Below are positions 24,801-34,300 of a DNA stretch of 45,194 bases, in pieces (positions within the stretch are counted from its first letter, which is position 1; every line of letters starts with the position of its first letter). Below the pieces are notes generated by a model that saw only the letters and a list, made by a program, of their open reading frames with translations, had not been told where the DNA came from and made no database searches. The stretch lies in assembly GCA_021786705.1 (NCBI GenBank), contig JAJYMV010000059.1, forward strand, positions 1-45,194. Direction: 5' to 3'. Source of the stretch: a bacterium. Its GTDB lineage: Bacteria; Vulcanimicrobiota; Vulcanimicrobiia; Vulcanimicrobiales; Vulcanimicrobiaceae. Made by a program: the position numbers and the translations under genes.

Positions 24801-26671
24801 TGCGCGGTATACGCCTCTTCGCCTCGTCGTTGCTCGCTGCGCTCTCCGTGGCCGCGCTCGCCGCCGCCGCGTTCCCCTTCGCACCCGTGGTGATGCACGC
24901 GCCGATCTTCGCGCGATATCTCGCGTTTGATTTCGCGGTAACGCCGCTCGCGCGCCCATTCCTCGTCGTTCTTGCCCTCGGCACGATCGTCGTCGCGCTC
25001 TGGAACCTCCGACGCGGCCGCGCGGCTGCGGGCATCCCTCTCGCCTGCTTTAGTGCGGCGATGCTTGGAGTGTTGCTCGCGCAATCCGTCGTTGCTTTTC
25101 TCCTGAGCTGGGAGCTGATGTCGTTGATCTCGATTGCGATCGTCGCGACCGAGAGCGAACGGAAGAGCGTTCGGCGCGCCGCGTTCGCTTACGCGTTGGT
25201 AAGCCAACTCGGCGCGTTGGCGATAACGATTGCCTTTGCGATGCTCGCAGTTCATGCCGGCAGCGGCGCATTCGCCGCAATCTCGGCGGCAGCGGCCTCG
25301 CTAACGGCCGCGCCGCGCGCTGGAATACTCGCCGGGCTCTTTATCGGCTTCGGTTCGAAAGCGGGGCTCGTTCCGCTGCAATTTTGGCTACCGCGCGCGC
25401 ACCCCGCCGCGCCGGCCAACGCGTCGGCATTGCTCTCGGGCGTGATGATCGAGCTCGCGCTTTACGCGCTGACCGTAGCGACGTTCGTGCTCGTCGCACC
25501 GGTCGGTGCGATCGCCGGGGTCATCTTGTTGCTTGCAGGGCTCGCGGGTGCGCTCCTCGGCGGGCTCTATGCGGCCGTGGAGAGCGAATTGAAGCGCTTG
25601 CTTGCGTTCAGTTCGATCGAGCATATGGGCGTCATGGTCGCAGCACTCGGCCTCGCGATCGCCGCTTCGGCTATGGGCTATCCGGTGTTGGCGACCTTGG
25701 CGCTCGTGGCGATGCTCTTTCACGCGCTCAATCACGCTTCGCTCAAAACGCTGCTCTTTCTCGGCGCGGGAACGGTGGTCGAGCGCTTGCACCACGTGAC
25801 CGATCTCGATCGCCTGCGCGGGCTCGGCAGCGGCGCACTCAAACGAAGCGCACCATTTATCCTCGTCGGATGCCTGGCGGCGGCTGCGCTGCCTCCGAGC
25901 AATGCATTCGTTTCGGAGTGGCTCGTGCTGCATGGATTTATCGATGCGACGCTCTCGGCGAACGCTGGGCTCGCAACGCTCGGCGCGCTCGGCCTCCTCG
26001 CCCTTTTGCTCGGAGGAGGGCTCGCGGCGGCGGCCTTCGTCAAACTCTTTGGAATCGCGTTCGCGGGTGCTCCCGCTCCCGCGCGCGAGAGCGAGCGCCC
26101 CGAAACGTTCGATGCATCGGTGGCGGCGTTGGCGCTCGCGGCGGCGATCGTGCTCGCGCTTGGATTCTTTCCGCTCGTCGTGCTCCATCCGCTGCTCGCG
26201 GTCGCGTCGCAGATCGTCGGAGCGCCCGCAGTCGCGCTCGGTTCAACGTTCGCCGGTGCGGCGCATCTTGCGTGGCTCGCGGCGATCCCGTTGCTATCGG
26301 CGCTGGGAGCGTGGTGGTATGGCCGGCACGCGGCGCGACGAAACGACCCCGTGTGGGCCTGCGGTTCGGCGCTACCGGCGCGCGCCTCGTATAGTGCGAC
26401 GGCGCTCACGAAACCGCTCCGCGCCATCTTCGCCTTCGCACTCTTTCCCGAACGACACCGATCGATCGTTCCGGCAACGAGCGGTGATTTTCCGACGCAG
26501 ATCGAGTACGCGGTAAGCACGCGCGATCTGACCAGCGAGGCCGCGCGCAGCGTTGCGGCGTTCTCGCAGCGCCTCGTCCGTCGGTTGCGCGTCGTACAAT
26601 CGGGACGCATGCGCGCGTACATCGCCTACGCCGCAATTGCGATAGCGATGGCGTTGGTGCTGGGACGATGA
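24800..26671 (+). CDS. hyfB: HyfB-like antiporter-type membrane subunit, cluster 2
   Basis: 623 residues from GTG 24800, overlapping the ArsR stop by one base; the longer upstream frame lies inside the regulator. About 15 membrane segments. Proton-path motifs are intact: Glu in FLLSWELMSL, Lys in GSKAGLVPLQFWLPRAHPAAP, and ESELKRLLAFSSIEHMG with Lys and His. The C-terminal extension (DPVWACGSALPARASYSATALT) is the hydrogenase-4 component B hallmark. It is better conserved than HyfB1. It ends in an ATGA overlap with hyfC2. Expected role: main proton pump module at the end of the membrane arm. Confidence 0.9.
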   Translation: MRGIRLFASSLLAALSVAALAAAAFPFAPVVMHAPIFARYLAFDFAVTPLARPFLVVLALGTIVVALWNLRRGRAAAGIPLACFSAAMLGVLLAQSVVAFLLSWELMSLISIAIVATESERKSVRRAAFAYALVSQLGALAITIAFAMLAVHAGSGAFAAISAAAASLTAAPRAGILAGLFIGFGSKAGLVPLQFWLPRAHPAAPANASALLSGVMIELALYALTVATFVLVAPVGAIAGVILLLAGLAGALLGGLYAAVESELKRLLAFSSIEHMGVMVAALGLAIAASAMGYPVLATLALVAMLFHALNHASLKTLLFLGAGTVVERLHHVTDLDRLRGLGSGALKRSAPFILVGCLAAAALPPSNAFVSEWLVLHGFIDATLSANAGLATLGALGLLALLLGGGLAAAAFVKLFGIAFAGAPAPARESERPETFDASVAALALAAAIVLALGFFPLVVLHPLLAVASQIVGAPAVALGSTFAGAAHLAWLAAIPLLSALGAWWYGRHAARRNDPVWACGSALPARASYSATALTKPLRAIFAFALFPERHRSIVPATSGDFPTQIEYAVSTRDLTSEAARSVAAFSQRLVRRLRVVQSGRMRAYIAYAAIAIAMALVLGR

Positions 26672-27495
26672 CCGTCGTTCAAATGCTCGCCGTTCTCGCA
26701 TTCGCACCGTTGTTGCAGGGCACGATCGCGAGCCTCCGGGCGCGCTTGAGCGGGCGCCCCGGCCCTCCGTTCCTACAGCCCTACCGCGATCTTGCAAAAC
26801 TCTTGCGCAAAGCGCCGCGAGCGGGGCGGAGCGCTTCCTCGGCCGGTTTTCTCGCTGCCGGCATTGCGCTGGGCAGCTCGGTCGCGATCCTGCTCTTGCT
26901 TCCCTCGATGTTCGGTGGAAACATCCGCTCGAGCGCGCTCGACGTCGTCGCACTCGTGTTGTTTTTCGCGCTCGGCCGCGCCGCGCTGGTTCTCGCCGCA
27001 CTCGATACCGGTTCGTCGTTTTCGGCGATGGCGGTGGGAAGAGAGATCGCGTTTGCCGCGGTCGTCGAAGCCCCGTTTCTCCTCGCACTCCTCGCAGCGC
27101 GTTCCACGCAGGCCTCCGCGCTGCTCGCCGGCTCCGCGCTCTTCATCGTGCTGCTCTTCGAAACCGCACGAGTGCCGGTCGACAATCAGGAGACGCATTA
27201 CGAACTCACGATGATCCACGAAGGCATGCTGTTGGAGTACGCGGGGCCCGTCTTTGCGGCGTGGCAATACGCCGCGCAGCTCCGCCAGGCCGCTATGGCG
27301 ATCCTCGTTGCCTACGTGTTGGCGGGTTCCGGGCTGCCGGCGCCGCTTTGCTTCATCGCCGTCGCAACGGCGGTTCCGTTCGTCGAAGCGTTCCAAGCGA
27401 AGATGCGCCTCTTCGAACTCCCGCATCTCGCGAGTGCGGCGACGCTCCTCGCCGTCGCTGCGTTGGGAATCGATATCATCGGAGCCGCGCGATGA
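26668..27495 (+). CDS. hyfC: HyfC/HycD/NuoH-like membrane subunit, cluster 2
   Basis: 275 residues, about seven to eight membrane segments, slightly shorter than usual. The family loop RPGPPFLQPYRDLAKLLRK near residue 33 and the full signature ETARVPVDNQETHYELTMIH are present, including every charged residue lost in HyfC1. This subunit connects the peripheral arm to the proton-moving subunits. ATGA overlaps on both sides (26668 and 27492). Confidence 0.9.
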   Translation: MTVVQMLAVLAFAPLLQGTIASLRARLSGRPGPPFLQPYRDLAKLLRKAPRAGRSASSAGFLAAGIALGSSVAILLLLPSMFGGNIRSSALDVVALVLFFALGRAALVLAALDTGSSFSAMAVGREIAFAAVVEAPFLLALLAARSTQASALLAGSALFIVLLFETARVPVDNQETHYELTMIHEGMLLEYAGPVFAAWQYAAQLRQAAMAILVAYVLAGSGLPAPLCFIAVATAVPFVEAFQAKMRLFELPHLASAATLLAVAALGIDIIGAAR

Positions 27496-28094
27496 CGTTG
27501 CTCTTTCTCTGCGCGCTCGCCGCGCTGGTCGTTGACGCGCGCATTCGTACGGCCCTGCTCGGGTACGCACTCTTCACCGGGATCGCGCTCACGTTTTCCT
27601 ATCCCGGTCTTGGGAACCCACGCGCGCTCGCCGTCTTCGTCGCGCTCGCGTTCGTGAAAGTGGTCGTCGGCCCGGTATCGATAATCTGGCTCGAAAAGCA
27701 TCGCGGCCTGCGAAACGATCTTCGCCCGTCGTTCTCGCTGCCCGGACGCATCGCCATCGTGCTGCTCGCGCTCGGGCTCGCGCACCTCGCAGGGCGGCTT
27801 CCCGCCTTTGAGGGGATTCACAATGTGGGGCTCGTCTTCTTCGCATTGGCGACCAGTATTGCGGTGGTAATCGCGCATCGCAGCCTCATCGCCAATGCAA
27901 TTGGGCTGCTCGCCTTGGGGAGCACCGTCTCCTTAGCCGCCGTCGTTTTCGTTCCGCACGTTCCGATGAGCGCCGAACTCGCCGACACCTTCGATGCGGT
28001 GCTCGCAACGCTCGTTGGCCTCGCCATCGCGCGGGAGATCGCGCGCGAGAATCCGGAGCTCGACGTTCGGGCGATGCGGGAGCTTCGCGGATGA
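27492..28094 (+). CDS. hyfE: HyfE-like membrane subunit, cluster 2
   Basis: 200 residues, about six membrane segments. The start at 27492 is fixed by ATGA overlap; the longer frame upstream is shadow of hyfC2. It aligns with HyfE1 by position and hydrophobic pattern, with a cytoplasmic loop IIWLEKHRGLRNDLRPSFSL. The NuoK-like helix here reads VVIAHRSLIANAIGLLALGS, and the in-membrane Glu seen in HyfE1 (TLEN) is not there. It is shorter and more divergent than HyfE1; identity comes from gene order plus hydrophobic profile. Confidence 0.78.
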   Translation: MTLLFLCALAALVVDARIRTALLGYALFTGIALTFSYPGLGNPRALAVFVALAFVKVVVGPVSIIWLEKHRGLRNDLRPSFSLPGRIAIVLLALGLAHLAGRLPAFEGIHNVGLVFFALATSIAVVIAHRSLIANAIGLLALGSTVSLAAVVFVPHVPMSAELADTFDAVLATLVGLAIAREIARENPELDVRAMRELRG

Positions 28095-29515
28095 TCGCCG
28101 CCCTCACGCTTTTCCCGCTCGTTGCGTTCGCGATCGCGGCGATCCCGAGGAAGCGCTCGTTGCGGCTCGCCGCGCGCGCCGCGTTCTCGGTCGCCATCGT
28201 CGCGGCGACGTTCGCGCTCGCGCCGCGCCTCGATGCGCTCTCCGCAATCTTTGCTTGCACGGTTTCGCTCTTGATGACGCTCGTCGTGCTCTTCGCCGGC
28301 GGGCTCTTTCCGTCGCCCTCGCGCGAGCATCGCCCGCCGTGGTCGCGCCCGGCGGCGTTCTTTCTTCTCGTCGGCGGCTTTTGGAGTTCGATGCTGTTCG
28401 CCGTGACGGCGACCACGTTCGTCGGGCTCTGGGCGGGTATCACCGCGACGACGCTGGCGACGACCTTCCTCGTCGCGCATCTCGGCGGACGCACGGCGCT
28501 CGAGGCGGCCTGGAAGTATCTCATACTCTGTAGCTTCGGCATCGCCGTGGCATTGATCGGCGCGTTTATGCTCGCGCGCGCCGCCGGCGATGCGGGCATC
28601 TTCACCGCCGATCGTTTTTCCTGGAGCGTGCTCGCGTTGCACGGTGCGCGCTTGAATACGCCGCTCGCCCGAACGGGACTCTTGCTGATGCTCGTCGGCT
28701 TTGCAACGAAGGCGGGGCTCGTTCCGATGCACGCATGGCTTCCCGACGCGCACGCCAAGGCGCCCGCGCCGGTCAGCGCGATGCTCTCGGGCTTATTAGT
28801 CTCCTGCGCTTTCTACGCGATCGTTCGCGTGCAGGGTGTCACCCTGCATACCGATGCGGCCCCGCTCTTCGAACACGTCTTGCGCGACGGCGGCGCGCTC
28901 TCGTTGGTGCTCGGCGCGGCACTCATGCTCGCACAGCGCGATATCAAACGGTTGCTCTCGTATTCCACCATCGAACACGCCGGGATCGTGGCGATCGCCT
29001 TAAGCCTCGCGACGCCGTTGGGATATTTCGTTGCCCTCTATCATTTGATCGACCACGCATTCGTGAAATCGCTCGCATTTTTAAGCGTCGGTGCCGTGCA
29101 GCACGAGCAAGGGAGTACCTCGATGGGGCACATTCGCGGCCTGCGGCATCGCCCTTCGGGGATCGCGCTGCTCTTTGCCGCGATCGGTTTAGGCGGCTTG
29201 CCGCCGGGCGGACTCTTTATCTCCGAATTGCTCCTGATCGTCGCCTTGGTGAGCGGAGCGCACTACGTGCTCGCGGTCGTCGCAGCGCTCGCGCTCCTCG
29301 TCGGCTTCGCCGCGCTCCTGCGCTTTGCTATCGAGAGTGCGGCGGGTACGCCGGTCGCGGCCGTCGCGCACCCCGGCCCGCGCGCGCTCCTCGGCTTTTC
29401 GGGTTTCGCGCTTTGGTGCGTTGGAGCGGGAGCGATCGCCCTCGCGATCTTTCCGTTTCTTCCGCAGGCCATGCGGCTGCTCGAGCTCTCGCGAACGTTG
29501 GCAGCCGGTGGATAA
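28091..29515 (+). CDS. hyfF: HyfF-like antiporter-type membrane subunit lacking the key Glu, cluster 2
   Basis: 474 residues, about 13 membrane segments, NuoL/M/N class. Conserved parts: ATKAGLVPMHAWLPDAHAKAP, QRDIKRLLSYSTIEHAG and the C-terminal LPPGGLFISELLLI. The membrane Glu of helix 5, Glu127 in HyfF1 (WVALEVTT), is Thr118 here (WAGITATT). That Glu is essential for pumping in NuoM-type subunits, so this subunit may be uncoupled or work differently. ATGA overlap with hyfE2 upstream; the hyfG2 GTG start overlaps its end by 8 bases. Confidence 0.9.
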   Translation: MIAALTLFPLVAFAIAAIPRKRSLRLAARAAFSVAIVAATFALAPRLDALSAIFACTVSLLMTLVVLFAGGLFPSPSREHRPPWSRPAAFFLLVGGFWSSMLFAVTATTFVGLWAGITATTLATTFLVAHLGGRTALEAAWKYLILCSFGIAVALIGAFMLARAAGDAGIFTADRFSWSVLALHGARLNTPLARTGLLLMLVGFATKAGLVPMHAWLPDAHAKAPAPVSAMLSGLLVSCAFYAIVRVQGVTLHTDAAPLFEHVLRDGGALSLVLGAALMLAQRDIKRLLSYSTIEHAGIVAIALSLATPLGYFVALYHLIDHAFVKSLAFLSVGAVQHEQGSTSMGHIRGLRHRPSGIALLFAAIGLGGLPPGGLFISELLLIVALVSGAHYVLAVVAALALLVGFAALLRFAIESAAGTPVAAVAHPGPRALLGFSGFALWCVGAGAIALAIFPFLPQAMRLLELSRTLAAGG

Positions 29516-30917
29516 TCTCTACCGCGAGCGGCAAGTCGCGCAAGCGGATCTTGCCGCTGCGCTCGATGACGCTCTGTACGATGCGCTCCCGCTCGGCTGT
29601 TACGCGACCGACCGCACGGTGCGCACGCTCTCGCTCTCGCGTGCCGGGGTGCTCGCAATGGTGACGCCCCTTCAGCCCGGGGAAGCGTGGGAATCGCTTG
29701 CGTCGCGCTATCCACTCTTCGCCAATCACGAACGCGAGATGCAGGCGATGCAGGGGATCGACGTACGCTCGAGCCCCGATCGACGACCGCTCTATTTTCG
29801 TGCCGACGCGATTCCCGAGGCGGTCGTTGCCGAGGGCCGCGGCGTGAGCGCCGTGGTGGTCGGCCCCGTGCACGCGGGGATCATCGAACCGGGGCGCTTC
29901 ACCATCAGTACCGGCGGCGAGAGCGTGGTGCATATCGACGCGCAACTTTCGTATTCGCACCGCGCGCTCGAGCCGTGGTTCGAAGGGCAATCGGTGCTCG
30001 CACTCGCGCCGCAGGTCGCTCGCGTCTGTGGAAATTGCAGCGTCGCCCGATCCTGGGCGTACGCTCGTGCGATCGAGGCGCTCGCCGGGGCCGAGCTCGA
30101 CGCCGGGACGGAATACGCGCGCTTGGCGCTCGCGGAGATGGAGCGGATCCATATCCATCTTTTCGATCTCGGAAGCATCGCCGCTGGTGCGGGATACGGC
30201 AAAGGAACGACCGCCGCGCTGGAATTGCGCGAACGGATCAACCAACTCAACCGTGTCGTCGGCGGCCATCGTTTGCTGTTCGACAGCATCGTACCCGGCG
30301 GGATCCGCCCCGGAACGTTCGCCGATCCGGGAAGTACGCGGGCGATTCTCCGCACGATCCGCGACGACGCGATGCGATTCGTCGACGCATTTCTCGCCAA
30401 GCGTTCGGTGCTGCGACGTCTCGAAGGAGCCGGTATCGTCGAACCGGCGATGGCACGCCGCTTCGGAGCGGTCGGGCCGAGCGCGCGTGCATCGGGAATC
30501 GCGTGCGACGTGCGCGCGCTCGCCCCATATGGAGCGTATCGCGAGTTCTCCTTCACCGAAGAGCGAGCGAGCGCGGGCGACGTATTCGCGCGCGGCGAGG
30601 TGCGGCGGCGCGAAATAGAGCGCTCGTTCGATCTCCTCGAACGCGCTCTCCGAGCGATGGAAGGCGTCGCACTTCCGGTGCCGACGGAACTCAGCGTACC
30701 CGAGGGCACGATCGCGACCGTCGTGGAGGGAGCTCGCGGTGCTGAAAGTATCTCGCTCTCCGTTGCGGCCGAGGGCCGTGTCGGGCGGCTGCATATCATC
30801 TCGGCCGCATACCGCAACTGGCCGCTCGTAACGCGCGCGATGGAGGGGAATATCGTGCCGGATTTCCCGCTCGTGAATAAGAGCTTCAATCTCTGCTATT
30901 CGTGTGTGGACCGCTGA
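29508..30917 (+). CDS. hyfG: HyfG-like large subunit with NiFe-type cysteines, cluster 2
   Basis: 469 residues from GTG 29508. Residues 1-95 are a NuoC-like domain (YPLFANHEREMQAMQGID), followed by the large-subunit fold (VVGPVHAGIIEPGRF, SYSHRALEPWFEG, EMERIHIHLFDL, GAVGPSARASGIACDVR). Both cysteine pairs of a [NiFe] site are present: RVCGNCSVAR with Cys174 and Cys177, and the C-terminal NLCYSCVDR with Cys463 and Cys466. Two variations stand out. The His after the first pair is Arg181, and the usual Asp-Pro before the last pair is Asn-Leu. The chain ends right after the motif, so no maturation protease cleavage is needed. No hyp maturation genes are in the window. Confidence 0.88.
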   Translation: MDNLYRERQVAQADLAAALDDALYDALPLGCYATDRTVRTLSLSRAGVLAMVTPLQPGEAWESLASRYPLFANHEREMQAMQGIDVRSSPDRRPLYFRADAIPEAVVAEGRGVSAVVVGPVHAGIIEPGRFTISTGGESVVHIDAQLSYSHRALEPWFEGQSVLALAPQVARVCGNCSVARSWAYARAIEALAGAELDAGTEYARLALAEMERIHIHLFDLGSIAAGAGYGKGTTAALELRERINQLNRVVGGHRLLFDSIVPGGIRPGTFADPGSTRAILRTIRDDAMRFVDAFLAKRSVLRRLEGAGIVEPAMARRFGAVGPSARASGIACDVRALAPYGAYREFSFTEERASAGDVFARGEVRRREIERSFDLLERALRAMEGVALPVPTELSVPEGTIATVVEGARGAESISLSVAAEGRVGRLHIISAAYRNWPLVTRAMEGNIVPDFPLVNKSFNLCYSCVDR

Positions 30918-30919
30918 CC

Positions 30920-31342
30920 GTGTCGCAAAAAAGCTTTGCCCGCTCGCTCGGCATCCGTCATTTGGTCTGCGGCAGTTGTAACGGATGCGAATTGGAGATG
31001 AACGCGCTTGCCGCGCCGCAATACGATATCTCGCAAGAAGGCTGGAACATCGTCGCCTCGCCGCGCCATGCCGATCTTCTCACCGTCACCGGACCGATGA
31101 GCGAGGCGATGCGCCTCGCCGCGCGCAGAACGCTCGATGCAACTGCGGAACCGGTCGTCGTCGTTGCCGTCGGCGATTGTGCGAGCGGTGAAGGGACGTG
31201 GTGCGGAGCGGGGAGTGCCGGCGCCGGTGCCGGGCAAGAACTCCAGGCCTCGGTCGTGGTTCGCGGTTGCCCGCCCTCGCCCGATGCGATTCGCGAGGGC
31301 TTGCGCGCCGCTGCGACATTGCTCGACGGTAGGAATTCGTAA
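30920..31342 (+). CDS. hyfI: HyfI/NuoB-like small subunit, cluster 2
   Basis: 140 residues from GTG 30920, two bases after the hyfG2 stop; GTG 30902, overlapping hyfG2, is an alternative. All proximal [4Fe-4S] ligands are present: CNGC in LVCGSCNGCELEMNAL, GDCASGEG and RGCPPSP. The fold marks SPRHADLLTVTGPMSEAM are clear. Unlike HyfI1 it has no ferredoxin domain, and no separate hyfH exists in this cluster, so electrons must reach the proximal cluster directly or through a protein encoded elsewhere. A Gly/Ala-rich loop (CGAGSAGAGAGQEL) replaces the usual segment between the third and fourth ligands. Confidence 0.88.
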   Translation: MSQKSFARSLGIRHLVCGSCNGCELEMNALAAPQYDISQEGWNIVASPRHADLLTVTGPMSEAMRLAARRTLDATAEPVVVVAVGDCASGEGTWCGAGSAGAGAGQELQASVVVRGCPPSPDAIREGLRAAATLLDGRNS

Positions 31343-31372
31343 CGGCGTTCGCCAAGTAGAGAGGTCGCCCTT

Positions 31373-34300
31373 ATGCACCTCGACCTTTCCGTACTTCAAG
31401 CATCGTTCGATGCGCCCACGCTCACGCGGGGACGCGATTATTTCGAACGTCGCCGGGTATTGCAGCTCGAAGTCGGTGCCGAGGCGATCGACGCGCGCGT
31501 CATCGGGACGCAGCAGCAGCCGTACTCGGTGCACATGCGTGCGGTCGGCTCGAACGGAACGACGCGTCTGCTCGCTCGGTGCTCCTGCCCGGTTGGAAGT
31601 AACTGCAAGCACGCCGCGGCGGTTGCGCTCGCGGCGATCGCCGCGCGGTCGACGGTGCGGAAACGCGATGCCGCCGATGGAGCGATCGAGAGCTGGATCG
31701 AGAACGTCAATGCCGTCACGGCAAATAAGCGGCGCGAGCTCCTGCGCGAACACGTGCGCTACGTCATCTCCATCGAAGAGCGATTTTTCGTGCCCTCGTT
31801 CACCCTGCAAGCCCTCGTGGTTCCGATGCTTCGTAGCGGTGGGTTGGGGACCGCTCGCCGCTACGAACTCCAGCACCTCGCCGCAGGCAGCGCGAAACAC
31901 CTGCAAGCCCTCGACCGCACGATCGGTCGCCTCGTCGGAGCGAGCGGCCTTCTCGGCGGGATGAACGCGCTCTCGCCGACCATTCTGGGTACGCTGCTCG
32001 AATTGCTCGTCGATAGCGAGCGCGTACACTGGCAGACGCTCGAGAACGAAACGTTGCGGCGCGAGGATCTCGTCGACGCGCGCATCGCGTGGCGCATCGA
32101 CGAAGACGAACGACAGCGTCCGCACCTCGCCTCGCTCCCCGGTAGCGTGCTCGTCGGCGCGATACCGCTCTGGTACGTCGATCCCGACCGCAACGTCGCC
32201 GGACGCGCACAGAGCGATCTCGCACCCGATCTCGCCGCGGTGCTCGCGGGAGCGCCTGCGATGACCGCCGAGCACGCCAAACGCGTGCAGGTGGCGTTAC
32301 GTCGCGTCTTTTCAACCGCCGCCATCGATGGCCCGCAAGCCCGCCTCGACGTGCGCGTGATCGAACGCGACCCGATTCCCGTGCTGCAACTAGGACGTTC
32401 GCGCGCCGCAGCGACGGCCGAGCTCGCGTTTCTCTACGGCGACCATCGCATCTCGCCGGAGAGCGGGGAGAGCGAATTTCGCATCGTCGAGGGCGAAGGC
32501 GGCGCGATCTGGCCGCGACAGCGCGCTTTTGAAGAACGCGCGGTCGAACGCCTGAACGCGATCGGCTTCGCGTCGGTTCCGCGCTCGTTTGAGTTTGAGA
32601 ACGAGGACCGTCGCGCGATCTTTCGCCTCGGCACCGAAGAGAGTTCGTACGCGTGGGCTCGCTTTTTGGGATATACCGCTCCGCTCTTACGCTCCGAAGG
32701 TTGGAGAGTGGAGATCGACGCGGAGTTTCCGCATGAAATCGTAGAGTTCTCCGAGGATTGGCAAGCCGATATCGAACCCGACTCGCACCGCACGGGATGG
32801 TTTGAGATCGATCTCGGCATCGAGGTCGACGGAGAGCGGATACCGCTTCTTCCGATCATCGTCGAAGCGCTCGTTGCGAACGGCATCTCGTCGACCGACG
32901 ATCTCGTCGCCATCGCCTCGCGGAGCGAGCCGATTTTCGGCCGTCTCCCGAGCGGCGCGTACGTCGCGCTCCCGCCGGCTCGCGTCGCACGCGTATTGGC
33001 GACGCTCGTCGATCTCTTCGACGGGGAGCACGCACTCGTCGAGGGCGAACGCATCGCGCTCCCCGCCGCGCGTGCGATATCGCTCGCCGAGATCGACGGC
33101 ACCGTTCTTCGGCGCGGTGCGGTCACCGAAGCCTTCGGCGGCTTTATCGATGGCCTCAACGATCTCGCCGGGCGCGCTCCGGTCCTTCCGGCCAACTTTC
33201 ACGCCGAACTGCGCCCCTACCAGCGCGACGGTGTTGCCTGGATGCAACTATTGCGCACGTACGGATTCGGAGGCGTGCTCGCCGACGATATGGGGCTGGG
33301 AAAGACCGTGCAATTGCTCGCGCACGTCGCGATGGAGAAGGCCGCGGGGCGTCTCCGTAAACCCGTCCTCATCGTCGCGCCGACGAGCGTCGTGCCGAAC
33401 TGGCGCGCCGAAATCGCGCGCTTCACCCCGGAATTACGGGTGCTCGTGCTCAGCGGCCCCGACCGCGCGCGCTACTTTGGGGAGATTGCAAACGTCGACG
33501 TCGTCTTGAGTACCTACGCACTCTTGGTGCGCGACGCCGAAGAGCTCCACGCGCACGAGTGGTCGATCGCCGTCCTCGACGAAGCGCAGGCGATCAAGAA
33601 TCCTCGAGCCAAGGCTGCGATCTCGGCTACGAAACTCCATGCCGAGCAACGGGTGGCAATGACCGGAACGCCGATCGAAAACAATCTCGAAGAACTCTGG
33701 TCGATCTACGCATTCGCACTACCGGGGCTGTTGGGAACGCGCAGTTCCTTCGCGCGATTCTTCCGGACGCCGATCGAAAAGCGGGGTGACGCTCTGCGGC
33801 GCGGTGCGCTCGGGAAGCGCCTGCACCCCTTTCTCATGCGGCGTACAAAAGAAGACGTCGCGCGCGATCTGCCGGAAAAGACCGAGATCGTCCATCGCGT
33901 CGAACTCGGCGGCGCGCAGCGCGATCTTTACGAAACGATTCGCTTGGCGATGCATAAGCGCGTTCGCGACGAAGTTGCCAAGCGCGGCCTCGCGCGCAGC
34001 CGCATCGTCGTGCTCGACGCGCTCTTAAAACTACGACAAGTATGCTGCGATCCTCGCTTGCTCGATCTCGATGCGGCACGCAGCGTCAAAGAGTCGCAGA
34101 AGCTCGACGCGCTCTTCGAGATGCTCGAAAGCCTCATCGCCGATGGTCGGCGCATCCTGCTCTTCTCGCAATTCACCTCGATGCTCGATCTCATCAAACC
34201 CGAGTTGGTGAAGCGCGATATGTCGTTCGTCGAAATTCGCGGAGCCACGCGCGACCGGGAGACGCCGGTCAAGCGCTTCCAAAATCGCGAAGTGCCGCTT

